Assembly (NCBI GenBank): GCA_002420085.1
Contig: DIHI01000028.1
Location: 7,800-15,070 of the forward strand
Source: Lysobacterales bacterium UBA5700
Lineage (GTDB): Bacteria; Pseudomonadota; Gammaproteobacteria; Xanthomonadales; Xanthomonadaceae
Reading direction: 5' to 3'
Length of the DNA stretch: 7,271 nt
How positions within the stretch are numbered: position 1 is the first letter of the stretch; the number at the start of each line of letters is the position of its first letter. Both the position numbers and the translations under genes were made by a program. The notes under the pieces are model-generated. The model was not told the origin of the DNA. It saw nothing but the letters and a program-made list of their open reading frames with translations, and made no database searches. Shown here one piece after another: positions 1 through 7,193 of this stretch.

Positions 1-1037
1 GTGGTCTTGCCCGATCCGGTCGGGCCGGTGACCAGCATGATGCCGTGCGGCAGTTCCAGCACCTTGAGGAACTGCGGCAGGAATTCATCGGTGAAGCCGA
101 GGGTATGGAAGTCGAGCACGATCGATTCGCGGTCGAGCAGACGCATCACCACACTCTCGCCGTGTGCGGTCGGCACGGTCGATACGCGCAGATCGAGTTC
201 CTTGCCCTGCACCCGCACCATGATCCGACCGTCCTGCGGCAGGCGGCGCTCGGCAATGTTGAGCTTGGCCATGATCTTGATGCGGCTGATCACGGCGGCG
301 GTCAGATTGGCCGGCGGGCTTTCGGCCTCCTCCAGCACGCCATCGATCCGGTAGCGCACCTTCAGCCGGTTCTCGAACGGTTCGATGTGAATGTCGGAGG
401 CGCGCGCCTCGACCGCCCGTTGGATGATCAGATTGACCAGCCGGATCACCGGCGCTTCCGAGGCCAGATCACGCAGGTGCTCGACGTCATCCTCGTCACG
501 CGCGCCTTCTTCGCCAACGCTCTCAACGATCGTGCCCATCGCCGAGCGGCCGCTGCCGTAATAGCGCTCGATCAGGTCGGCGATTTCCGAGCGCAGACCG
601 ATCTTCACCTGCACCGTGCGACCGGTGGCCAGCGCCATCGCCTGGGTCGGATAGGGGTCGTGCGGCTCGGCGGCCAGCACCTGGACGAATTCATCACCCT
701 CGCCGATCGGGCAAATCGCGTGCTGCTTGAGGAACTTGAGCGACACCTGCACGCCGGGTGGCGGGCTGTCCGGACAGTCCTTGGATGACACCAGCGGCAG
801 ACCCATCACCTCGGCGGTCGCCTCGGCCATGTCGCGCTCGGACACCAGGCCGATTCGCACCAGCAACGAGGCCAGCGAGCCGCCGGATTCGCCATGCAGC
901 TTGCGGGCACGGCCGAGATCGGCTTCCTTCAGTCGGCCACGGGCCAGCAGCGCCTCGGCGATGCGGAGGTCGGGCGCGCCGGCATCGTCGGCATCGACGA
1001 CACTGGCATGGGCGGATTCTTGGATCGCAGCGTTCAT
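1..1037 (-). CDS. gspE: Type II secretion system ATPase GspE (XpsE type), N-terminal 345 residues, cut by the window edge
   Basis: This is the cytoplasmic ATPase that powers pseudopilus assembly in type II secretion, working at the inner membrane with GspL and GspF. I translated it directly from the minus strand; the frame is open from the ATG at 1037-1035 to base 1. Residues about 22-160 form the GspE/MshEN-type N-terminal domain, the part that binds GspL in this family. The GspE core follows: SEAPVIRLVN (193-202), ASDIHIEPFE (213-222), the KIMAKLNIAERRLPQDGR block (254-271) and RVSTVPTAHGESVVMRLLDR (284-303). It ends in the Walker A motif GPTGSGKT (338-345). The Asp box, Walker B, His box and any zinc motif lie outside the window. 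No in-frame ATG, GTG or TTG lies just upstream of 1037, and no clear Shine-Dalgarno is visible. Close similarity to Xanthomonas XpsE separates it from the related PilB and MshE ATPases; this comparison is from memory. Confidence 0.95.
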   Translation of the reverse strand, partial: MNAAIQESAHASVVDADDAGAPDLRIAEALLARGRLKEADLGRARKLHGESGGSLASLLVRIGLVSERDMAEATAEVMGLPLVSSKDCPDSPPPGVQVSLKFLKQHAICPIGEGDEFVQVLAAEPHDPYPTQAMALATGRTVQVKIGLRSEIADLIERYYGSGRSAMGTIVESVGEEGARDEDDVEHLRDLASEAPVIRLVNLIIQRAVEARASDIHIEPFENRLKVRYRIDGVLEEAESPPANLTAAVISRIKIMAKLNIAERRLPQDGRIMVRVQGKELDLRVSTVPTAHGESVVMRLLDRESIVLDFHTLGFTDEFLPQFLKVLELPHGIMLVTGPTGSGKT

Positions 1038-1059
1038 GGCGAGCGGGGCAGCGGCAGGA

Positions 1060-1088
1060 CTGTTGACTGTAACAGCTAAGCATAAACC
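1060..1088 (-). promoter_or_regulatory. Possible gspE promoter patch with a CTGTT-N6-AACAG inverted repeat
   Basis: The 233-bp gap between the purL stop and the gspE start (1038-1270) holds no gene I can support. Its only AT-richer patch lies 23-51 bp upstream of the gspE ATG. On the minus strand it reads TTTATGCTTAGCTGTTACAG, in which TATGCT resembles a -10 box, but no good -35 stands at normal spacing. It contains the inverted repeat CTGTT-N6-AACAG (1060-1075), which could be an operator. A promoter in this gap is likely because gspE is far from purL and functionally unrelated, but the exact elements are a guess. Confidence 0.2.
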
Positions 1089-1270
1089 GGCGGCGCCGCG
1101 CGCGTATGCAGCCGGCAGCAGGCAACGCCCAACCCGGCCGGATGCCCGTCAGGATTTGAAGGGGCCGCTTCGGTCGAAGATCGATCGGCGTTCATCGGCC
1201 GATGCCTTGTGACACGCGCGGACACGACATCGAACCGGGTCGGACGGACAGGCTCAGCCTTCCCCGCACA

Positions 1271-4200
1271 TCACCCCAGCCACACACGGGCATTACGGAA
1301 CATCCGTAGCCAGGGCGATGATTCGCCCCATTCGGGCGGGTGCCAGCTCAGTTGGGCGGTGCGGAAGACGCGCTCGGGGTGGGGCATCAGCAGGGTGGCG
1401 CGGCCGTCGTCACTGGTGACGGCGGTGATGCCGTCCGGTGAGCCATTCGGATTGCTGGGAAAGTGTTGATGGTTACCGCGCCCGTCGGTGTAGCGCAGGG
1501 CCACCCGGACGGCGCTGCGGTCGAGCACACTGTCGAATTCGGCGCGGCCCTCGCCGTGGGCGACCACCACCGGCAGGATCGAGCCTTCCATGCCGCGGAA
1601 CAGGATCGAGGGTGAAGGCAGCACTTCGACCTGGACCAGGCGGGCTTCATATTGTTCGGAGCGGTTACGCGCGAAGCGCGGCCAATGATCGGCGCCGGGG
1701 ATCAGGGGTTTGAGCCGACTGAGCATCTGGCAGCCGTTGCACACACCGAGGCTGAAGCGGTCGCTGCGGGCGAAGTAGTCGGCGAACTGGTCGCGCAAGT
1801 GCGGGTGGTCGAGGATCGAGACCGCCCAGCCGCGCCCGGCGCCGAGCACGTCACCGTAGCTGAAGCCGCCGCAGGCGGCCAGACCGTGAAAATCGGCCAG
1901 CCGATGGCGACCGCTGAACAGGTCGGTCATGTGGACATCGACCGCCTCGAAGCCGGCGCGATCGAAGGCGGCGGCCATTTCGACCTGGCCGTTGACGCCC
2001 TGTTCGCGCAGGATGGCGATTCGCGGCCGGGCGCCGGTGGCGATGAACGGGGCGGCGATGTCTTCGCTGGGGTCGAAGCCGAGTCGAGGGCACAGGCCGG
2101 GGGCGTCGAGGCTGCGCGCCTGCTCGCGTTCGGCATCGGCGCAGGCGGGGTTGTCGCGGCGGCGCTGGATGGCATGGCTGACCGACCACCAGGCGTCGAA
2201 CAACTCCTGCCAACCCCATTCCGCGAGCAGTTCGCGCTCGGCGAACACCCGGATGCGCGAGCCGCTGCGCGGTCGGCCGATCCGCTGGGCACAGTGAACC
2301 AGGCCATGCCGGTCGATCAGGTCGGCGAAGGCGGCGCGGTCGTCGTCAGCAACTTGCACGATGGCACCGAGTTCTTCGTTGAACAGGGTGCGGAACGGGT
2401 CGTCACCCCAGCCGTCGAGCACGATGTCCAGCGCGCAGTGTGCGGCGAAGGCCATTTCGCACAGGGTGGCGAAAGCGCCGCCGTCGGAGCGGTCGTGGTA
2501 GGCCAGCAGCAGGCCGGCCTCACGGGCGTCGCGGATCAACTCGAACAGGCTGCGCAGGCGCTCGGGGTCGTCGAGATCCGGGGCCGCGCCGCCGAAGGCG
2601 CCGTGGACCTGGGCCAGGATCGAGCCGCCGATCCGGCGTTGCCCGGCGCCCAGCCCGATCAGCCAGAGTTCGCTTTCGGGTTCGCCGCCCTCGGGCAGGA
2701 TCAGTTGCGGGGTCAGGTGACTGCGGGTATCGGCGACCCGAGCGAAGGCGCTGATCACCAGCGACAGCGGTGCGACCGTGGAGCGCTGTTCGCCATCGTC
2801 GTCCTGCCAGCGCGATTGCATCGACAGCGAGTCCTTGCCGACCGGAATCGAGATGTCCAGTGCCGGGCACAGGTCGATGGCCAGCGCACGGACGGCCTCG
2901 AACAGGTTGGCGTCCTCGCCCTCGAAGCCGGCGGCGGCCATCCAGTTGGCCGATAGCTTGATCTCGGCCAGAGACGCCACCGGGGCGGCGGCGAGGTTGG
3001 TGATCGCTTCGCCGAGTGCCATGCGGGCGCTGGCAGCGGCGTCGATCAGGGCCAACGGGGTACGCTCGCCGATCGCCATCGCCTGGCCGCTGTGGCCGTT
3101 GAAATCGTCGAGGGTGATCGCACAGTCGGCGACCGGCAGTTGCCAGGGACCGATCATCTGGTCGCGGGCACACAGACCGCCGACGCTGCGATCGCCGATG
3201 GTCACCAGGAACTGCTTGGCGGCGACGGTCGGGTGGGCCAGTACCCGCAGCCCGGCTTCGCGCAGGCTGGCACCGACGTTCTCACCGGTCAGGGCACGGA
3301 TGTCCAGACGCGGCCAGGCGGGGGTCGGGCCACGTCGGGCGTCCCGGTGCAGGCGAGGGCTGGAGCCGAACAACAGGTCCATCGGCAGGTCGATGGCGGT
3401 GGAGCCGGGGTTCGGGACGTGGGATTCGGGACTCGGCGAAGCGGAAAAATTCGCCAGCACCAGCCGCGTCTCGGCGGTGGCAGTGGCGACCACGGCGAAC
3501 GGGCAACGTTCGCGCCGGCAGATCGCCTCGAATTCGGCCAGCCGCTGGTGGTCGATGCCGAGCACGTAGCGCTCCTGGGCCTCGTTGCACCAGAGTTGCA
3601 TCGGCGACAGCGAACTGTCGTCGCTGGGGATGGCGGCGAGGTCGATCCGGCCGCCCAGTCCGGAGTCGTGCAGCAATTCCGGAATGGCATTCGACAGGCC
3701 GCCGGCACCGACATCGTGGACGCTGCGGATCGGGTTGTCGGCGCCGAGCGCGGTGCAGCGGTCGATGACCTCCTGGCAGCGGCGCTGCATTTCCGGGTTG
3801 TCGCGCTGGACCGAGGCGAAGTCGAGTTGCTCCTGGCTGCTGCCGGCATCGATCGAACTGGCGGCGCCACCGCCGAGGCCGATCAGCATGGCCGGGCCGC
3901 CGAGCACGATCACCGGGTCGCCTGGGCGCAGTGGTTGTTTCTCGACATGCCCTCGATCGATGGCACCCAGGCCGCCGGCCAGCATGATCGGCTTGTCGTA
4001 GCCGCGCACCAGGCCAGGCGCCTGCTCGATCTCGAAGGCGCGGAAGTAGCCGGCCAGGGCTGGCCGGCCGAACTCATTGTTGAAGGCCGCTGCGCCCAGC
4101 GGGCCTTCGGTCATGATCGTCAATGCCGAGGCCAGACGCGGGTTGCTCGGGCGTGGCTGTTCCCAGGGACGGGGTAGTTCCGGAATGCGCAGATGGGAGA

Positions 4201-5185
4201 CCGAGAACCCGGTCAGCCCGGCCTTGGGCTTGCCTCCTCGGCCAGTCGCGCCCTCGTCGCGAATCTCGCCGCCGCTACCGGTGGCGGCGCCGGGGAAGGG
4301 CGAGATCGCGGTCGGGTGATTGTGGCTCTCGACCTTGATCGCGAAACCGGCATCGCCGGCCGGCGCATGTCGATAGACGCCATCCGCTCCGGCCCGGAAG
4401 CGCTCGGCCGGACAGGCTTCGATCACGGCGGCGTTGTCGCTGTAGGCGCTGAGGGTCAGTTGCGGTGATTGGCTGTGGCTGTGCCGGATCATCCGGAACA
4501 GTGAGTGCGGACAAGGTTCGCCATCCAGGCTGAAGGCGGCGTTGAAGATCTTGTGCCGGCAGTGCTCGGAGTTGGCCTGGGCGAACATCATCAGTTCGAC
4601 ATCGGTCGGATCGCGGCCGAGTTCACGGAAGCGCTGGTCGAGATAGGCGATCTCGGCGTCCGAGAGCGCCAGGCCCATGGCCCGGTTAGCCTGGTCGAGG
4701 TCTGCCAGCGGGATGCGGGCCAGCGGCCCGGCCGGACGATCGACGAACAGCGTCTCGGCGGCATCGACCCGGTCGAGCACGACCTGGGTCATCGGATCGT
4801 GCAGGACGGCCAGGGCCGATCGGCGCGGGCCAGGCTCATCGGGGAGCCCGGACAGATCGAAGCACAGTGCCTGTTCGAGCCGGCGGATCGGCAGTTCGAT
4901 GCCCCGGACGATTTCCGTGGCCTTGCTCGACCACGGCGATCGGGTGCCGGGGCGCGGGATGACCAGTATCCGGCTGGCATCGGGAGGCGCCGGGCTCAGT
5001 CCCGGTCGGGCTTCGAGAATCCGGCTCAGGCGGTCAAGATCGAGGGTAGCCTCGGGTTCGACCGCGATCAGGTAGACGAATCGAGCCGCCTGCAGGCGGC
5101 AGGACGGCGCGCACTCGGCCAGGCGCGTAGCGAGGCGCTCCTGACGGAAAGGAGAAAGGGCGATTTGGCCCTCAAGTACGATCAT
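1271..5185 (-). CDS. purL: Phosphoribosylformylglycinamidine (FGAM) synthase, single-chain PurL
   Basis: The enzyme catalyses the fourth step of purine synthesis in the cytoplasm: FGAR plus glutamine and ATP gives FGAM, glutamate, ADP and phosphate. The 1304 residues match the large proteobacterial form (E. coli about 1295), in which PurS-, PurL- and PurQ-like parts are fused. The order is an N-terminal PurS-like domain (about 1-150, with [16 protein letters not shown] at 78-93), a linker with [16 protein letters not shown] (201-216), and a first AIRS-like half ([13 protein letters not shown] at 287-299, [10 protein letters not shown] at 490-499). A second half follows (GDRSVGGL at 664-671, PVGKDSLSM at 781-789, [10 protein letters not shown] at 896-905). 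The C-terminal glutaminase starts near 1054, with catalytic Cys1149 in [10 protein letters not shown] and His1269/Glu1271 in PHPERVF. I chose the ATG at 5185 because MIVLEG-ALSPFR matches the family's usual start; an in-frame TTG at 5218 would add 11 residues. Residues about 580-597 carry an unusual Ser/Pro-rich insertion. No frameshift or lost catalytic residue is seen. Confidence 0.98.
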   Translation of the reverse strand: MIVLEGQIALSPFRQERLATRLAECAPSCRLQAARFVYLIAVEPEATLDLDRLSRILEARPGLSPAPPDASRILVIPRPGTRSPWSSKATEIVRGIELPIRRLEQALCFDLSGLPDEPGPRRSALAVLHDPMTQVVLDRVDAAETLFVDRPAGPLARIPLADLDQANRAMGLALSDAEIAYLDQRFRELGRDPTDVELMMFAQANSEHCRHKIFNAAFSLDGEPCPHSLFRMIRHSHSQSPQLTLSAYSDNAAVIEACPAERFRAGADGVYRHAPAGDAGFAIKVESHNHPTAISPFPGAATGSGGEIRDEGATGRGGKPKAGLTGFSVSHLRIPELPRPWEQPRPSNPRLASALTIMTEGPLGAAAFNNEFGRPALAGYFRAFEIEQAPGLVRGYDKPIMLAGGLGAIDRGHVEKQPLRPGDPVIVLGGPAMLIGLGGGAASSIDAGSSQEQLDFASVQRDNPEMQRRCQEVIDRCTALGADNPIRSVHDVGAGGLSNAIPELLHDSGLGGRIDLAAIPSDDSSLSPMQLWCNEAQERYVLGIDHQRLAEFEAICRRERCPFAVVATATAETRLVLANFSASPSPESHVPNPGSTAIDLPMDLLFGSSPRLHRDARRGPTPAWPRLDIRALTGENVGASLREAGLRVLAHPTVAAKQFLVTIGDRSVGGLCARDQMIGPWQLPVADCAITLDDFNGHSGQAMAIGERTPLALIDAAASARMALGEAITNLAAAPVASLAEIKLSANWMAAAGFEGEDANLFEAVRALAIDLCPALDISIPVGKDSLSMQSRWQDDDGEQRSTVAPLSLVISAFARVADTRSHLTPQLILPEGGEPESELWLIGLGAGQRRIGGSILAQVHGAFGGAAPDLDDPERLRSLFELIRDAREAGLLLAYHDRSDGGAFATLCEMAFAAHCALDIVLDGWGDDPFRTLFNEELGAIVQVADDDRAAFADLIDRHGLVHCAQRIGRPRSGSRIRVFAERELLAEWGWQELFDAWWSVSHAIQRRRDNPACADAEREQARSLDAPGLCPRLGFDPSEDIAAPFIATGARPRIAILREQGVNGQVEMAAAFDRAGFEAVDVHMTDLFSGRHRLADFHGLAACGGFSYGDVLGAGRGWAVSILDHPHLRDQFADYFARSDRFSLGVCNGCQMLSRLKPLIPGADHWPRFARNRSEQYEARLVQVEVLPSPSILFRGMEGSILPVVVAHGEGRAEFDSVLDRSAVRVALRYTDGRGNHQHFPSNPNGSPDGITAVTSDDGRATLLMPHPERVFRTAQLSWHPPEWGESSPWLRMFRNARVWLG
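3407..3434. repeat. Two adjacent degenerate 14-bp direct repeats inside purL
   Basis: On the plus strand ggggttcgggacgt (3407-3420) is followed directly by gggattcgggactc (3421-3434), and the two copies agree at 11 of 14 bases. They code, in frame on the minus strand, for the SPESHVPNP part of a Ser/Pro-rich linker in PurL. The unit resembles the GGGATTCGGGA-type short repeats I associate with Xanthomonadaceae genomes. That resemblance is from memory and no other copy is visible in this window. Confidence 0.55.
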
Positions 5186-5236
5186 CGAACCGCAGTCCGA
5201 AGCCAGGACGGGCCGCAAATGATACCGGAGCGGCCG

Positions 5237-5267
5237 CCGACCGGTGGGTCGGCAGCCGGCCGGTCGG
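5237..5267. other. GC-rich stem-loop between dsbC and purL
   Basis: Perfect 8-bp inverted arms, ccgaccgg (5237-5244) and ccggtcgg (5260-5267), enclose a 15-base loop. The element begins 3 bases after the dsbC stop in the direction of transcription and lies within the 84-bp gap before purL. No T-run follows on the minus strand, so it does not look like a classical intrinsic terminator. It could weaken read-through, protect the 3' end of dsbC mRNA, or be chance in GC-rich DNA. Confidence 0.3.
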
Positions 5268-5269
5268 GA

Positions 5270-5995
5270 TCAGCTACCGGACTTGCCGGCGAGTTGGTCG
5301 AGCCGCTGGCGCATCTGGTCGGGCGGCAGGTAGCCGCCGATCTGGACGCCTTCGCTGGTGTAGATCGCCGGGGTGCCGCCCAGGCCGACCTGCCGACCGA
5401 GTTCAAAGTCCTCGTCGATCGGGTTGTCGCATTCGGTCTTGGGCAGTTCCTCGCCGGCCTTGGCACGGGTCAGGGCGTTGTGCTTGTCGGCGCTGCACCA
5501 CACGCTCACCGCCTTGTCGTAGGACTCCGAGCCCAGCCCGCCGCGCGGGAAGAACAGGTACTGGACGGCGATGCCCTTGGCGTTGTACTCGGCGATCTGC
5601 TGGTGCAGGCGGCGGCAGTAGCCGCAGTCGATATCGGTGAATACCTTGACCGTGTAGTCGGGGTTTTCCGGGCTGAACAGGATGGTCTGTTCACTGCTGA
5701 CGCCGGCGAGCAGGGTCTTGCGCGACTTGGCACGACTTGATTCGGTCAGGTTGTCGCGCTTGACGACATCGTAGATGCTGCCTTCGATCAGGTACTTGCC
5801 GTCGTTGGAGACATACAGGATCTGACCAGACAGCGAGACCTCGGTGTATCCGGGGATCGGCGCCGGGCCGAGCCGCTCCGGTTGGGTGCCGGGAACCAGG
5901 GAATCGAGCGCGGCGCGCACGACAGCTTCGTCGGCCTTGGCTGGCGAGGCGAGGGCGAATGCCGCCAGAACGGCGGCTGACAGATGCTTGAACAT
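5270..5995 (-). CDS. dsbC: Periplasmic thiol:disulfide isomerase DsbC
   Basis: DsbC is a V-shaped periplasmic homodimer that reshuffles wrong disulfides in exported proteins and is kept reduced by DsbD. The 241-residue precursor has a signal peptide: a positive start MFKH, a hydrophobic Ala-rich core and a likely cleavage after AKA (residues 19-21). The N-terminal dimerisation domain spans about 22-80 and a linker helix follows. The thioredoxin-fold domain carries the active site Cys124-Gly-Tyr-Cys127 in FTDIDCGYCRRLH, cis-Pro209 in GGTPAI, and a second cysteine pair, Cys167 (VWCSAD) and Cys189 (TECDNPI), matching the structural disulfide of DsbC. The CGYC motif and the cysteine pair favour DsbC over DsbG, whose active site is usually CPYC. 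The ATG at 5995 is supported by the signal peptide and by GAGG at 6006-6003, 7 bases upstream. The frame stays open to a TTG at 6145, but that extension is proline-rich and would bury the signal peptide. Confidence 0.96.
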   Translation of the reverse strand: MFKHLSAAVLAAFALASPAKADEAVVRAALDSLVPGTQPERLGPAPIPGYTEVSLSGQILYVSNDGKYLIEGSIYDVVKRDNLTESSRAKSRKTLLAGVSSEQTILFSPENPDYTVKVFTDIDCGYCRRLHQQIAEYNAKGIAVQYLFFPRGGLGSESYDKAVSVWCSADKHNALTRAKAGEELPKTECDNPIDEDFELGRQVGLGGTPAIYTSEGVQIGGYLPPDQMRQRLDQLAGKSGS

Positions 5996-6002
5996 AGGAA
6001 AA

Positions 6003-6006
6003 CCTC
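6003..6006 (-). promoter_or_regulatory. Ribosome binding site of dsbC
   Basis: GAGG on the minus strand lies 7 bases before the ATG at 5995. It is the clearest Shine-Dalgarno in the window and fixes the dsbC start at the signal-peptide methionine instead of the upstream in-frame TTG. The rest of the 146-bp xerD-dsbC gap (5996-6141) holds no gene. It has a short AT-rich patch (GTGTAAAGTTGAAC, about 6055-6068) that could contain a weak promoter, though I find no well-spaced -35/-10 pair. Confidence 0.6.
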
Positions 6007-6141
6007 GGAACGTGGAATGCTGTGGTGTCGGGTCTGACCGCCCGAGCCGCTTGGGGTTCAACTTTACACCGCGCCGCTCGCCGCTCGCTGAACGCGCTGC
6101 CGCGAACGGTGCCGGCGGTCGGATCGGCGGTGGCGGCGGGC

Positions 6142-7095
6142 TCAACCGCGTGGATGGTGCTCCCGGTGCAGGCGTTGGAGGCCGGCTTGGGCGACCAGGG
6201 TATAGATCTGGGTGGTCGACAGGCTGGTGTGCCCAAGCATCAGTTGCAGCGCGCGCAGATCCGCGCCGCGATTGAGCAGGTGGGTGGCGAAGCTGTGACG
6301 CAGACCATGCGGGCTGACTCGGTCGGGGTCGATTCCGGCCTGGCGTGCCAGGCGTTTGACGATCTGCCAGAACTGCTGGCGACTGAGACCGGCACCGTCG
6401 CGACCGGGAAACAGATGCTCGGGATTGCCGCGTGCCAGTGCCGGCCGAGCCTGATCCAGGTAGCGCTGGAGCCAGTCCAGGGCCACGTCGCCGATCGGCA
6501 CCAGGCGCTCCTTGTCGCCCTTGCCCCGAACCCGCAGCACGCCCTGGCGGAGATTGACTGCCGTGGTCGCCAGGTTGACCAGTTCGCTGACCCGCAGACC
6601 GGCTGCGTACATCAATTCGAGCATGGCGCGGTCGCGCAGGCCGAGAGCGGTCTCGGTGTCCGGTGCTGCCAGCAGGGCCTCGACCTGGGATTCCGACAGC
6701 GCCTTCGGCAGGGAACGACGTGGCTTGGGCGATGCCAGCGCCCGGCAGGGGTCTTCGCTGATCCGACCGAGCCGCACCTGCTGGCCGTAGAACGCCCGCA
6801 GAGCCGACAGCAGACGGGCATTGCTGCGCTCGCTGTAACCCTGGTCGGTGCGTTCCGCGAAGTAGGCGAACAGCCGCTCGCTGGACAGCCGTTCGAGCGA
6901 TTCATCGGGACGCAGCCAACGCGCCAGTCCTTCCAGGTCACGGCGATAGCTGGCCAGGGTGTGCCGGGCCAGCCCGGATTCGGCCCAGAGCCGATCGAGC
7001 ATGTCATCGATCAGGGTCAGATGTGCGGCCGCTGCTGGCGGTTGTGCGCGGGCGCGCAGTCGGCGGCGGGTGATGGCGTCGCTGTTGCCGGTCAT
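6142..7095 (-). CDS. xerD: Site-specific tyrosine recombinase XerD
   Basis: XerD works with XerC at the chromosomal dif site to resolve chromosome dimers, under FtsK control at the division septum. The 317 residues hold an N-terminal SAM-like core-binding domain (about 25-115, with HTLASYRRDL and ARLLSALRAFY) and a C-terminal catalytic domain. All catalytic residues are present: Arg168 (AAGLRVSEL), Lys192 (RGKGDKERLVP), His263 and Arg266 (SPHGLRHSFATHLLN), His289 (MLGHTSLSTTQ) and the nucleophile Tyr298. ASPKPRRSLPKALSESQVE and the C-terminal HREHHPRG favour XerD over XerC. The N-terminus is about 20 residues longer than E. coli XerD (298 aa), with an Arg/Ala-rich stretch; no better start lies downstream before the conserved core. 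Residue 300 is Leu where E. coli XerD has His. No Shine-Dalgarno is seen, but a -10-like TATCCT ends 6 bases before the ATG, which suggests a leaderless message. dsbC follows after 146 bp, an order also known from E. coli. Confidence 0.96.
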   Translation of the reverse strand: MTGNSDAITRRRLRARAQPPAAAAHLTLIDDMLDRLWAESGLARHTLASYRRDLEGLARWLRPDESLERLSSERLFAYFAERTDQGYSERSNARLLSALRAFYGQQVRLGRISEDPCRALASPKPRRSLPKALSESQVEALLAAPDTETALGLRDRAMLELMYAAGLRVSELVNLATTAVNLRQGVLRVRGKGDKERLVPIGDVALDWLQRYLDQARPALARGNPEHLFPGRDGAGLSRQQFWQIVKRLARQAGIDPDRVSPHGLRHSFATHLLNRGADLRALQLMLGHTSLSTTQIYTLVAQAGLQRLHREHHPRG

Positions 7096-7101
7096 CGCGA
7101 C

Positions 7102-7131
7102 AGGATAGCCGGCCCCCGCAGAGCGTGTACA
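7102..7131 (-). promoter_or_regulatory. Predicted xerD promoter for a leaderless mRNA
   Basis: On the minus strand TGTACA (7131-7126, four of six matches to TTGACA) and TATCCT (7107-7102, four of six to TATAAT) are 18 bp apart. Only 6 bases, GTCGCG, separate TATCCT from the xerD ATG, so a transcript would start at or next to the A of the start codon. No Shine-Dalgarno is present, which fits. The same TATCCT-N6-ATG layout occurs on the other side of this gap. Confidence 0.45.
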
Positions 7132-7133
7132 CG
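7124..7133. promoter_or_regulatory. Perfect 10-bp palindrome CGTGTACACG, possible operator
   Basis: The palindrome lies in the 98-bp gap between two divergent starts and covers the proposed -35 of xerD. A protein bound here could block xerD transcription. A palindrome of this length is expected several times by chance in a window of this size, so only its position makes it notable. Confidence 0.25.
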
Positions 7134-7154
7134 GTGGCCGTCAGGATCACCGTG
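7130..7154. repeat. Inverted repeat CACGGTG-N11-CACCGTG in the divergent gap
   Basis: Perfect 7-bp arms lie at 7130-7136 and 7148-7154. The left arm overlaps the CGTGTACACG palindrome. GTGGCCG also occurs as a direct repeat at 7134-7140 and 7152-7158, and TGGCCG a third time at 7175-7180. This may be an operator for the rightward gene, or chance in GC-rich DNA. Confidence 0.25.
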
Positions 7155-7181
7155 GCCGGTGTGGTGGTCGCCGCTGGCCGT

Positions 7182-7187
7182 TATCCT
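7182..7187 (+). promoter_or_regulatory. Candidate -10 box of the rightward gene
   Basis: TATCCT ends 6 bases (GATGCC) before the ATG at 7194, the same hexamer and spacing as upstream of xerD on the other strand. No Shine-Dalgarno precedes the ATG, so a leaderless message is possible. I see no good -35 at 16-18 bp, so the call rests on the -10 and the symmetry. Confidence 0.35.
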
Positions 7188-7193
7188 GATGCC

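Noticed and set aside
45..788. Open frame of 247 codons on the plus strand opposite gspE
   Set aside because: The minus strand codes for unmistakable GspE motifs through this whole stretch.
1250..1260. Hairpin AGGCTGAGCCT just after the purL stop as a terminator
   Set aside because: The stem is only 4 bp with a 3-base loop and no T-run follows.
1652..2956. Long open frame of 434 codons on the plus strand opposite purL
   Set aside because: It lies fully antisense to a clear, conserved purL. Its composition (rich in Gly, Ala, Val, Glu, Gln, no motif) is what GC-biased third positions of the opposite strand produce.
3092..4177. Open frame of 361 codons on the plus strand
   Set aside because: Same phase relation to purL and the same low-information composition; an antisense shadow.
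5183..5218. purL start at TTG 5218
   Set aside because: The 11 extra residues are not part of the family pattern, while the ATG at 5185 gives the expected MIVLEG start.
4505..5740. Open frame of 411 codons on the plus strand spanning the purL start and dsbC
   Set aside because: It crosses two well-supported genes and their intergenic gap without any recognisable domain.
6070..6088. Short tandem CGCCGCT repeat in the xerD-dsbC gap
   Set aside because: Only two units; expected by chance in DNA this rich in GC.
5270..6145. Longer dsbC form starting from TTG at 6145, overlapping the xerD stop
   Set aside because: The added 50 residues are proline-rich and unrelated to DsbC, and the ATG at 5995 has a Shine-Dalgarno and begins a signal peptide.
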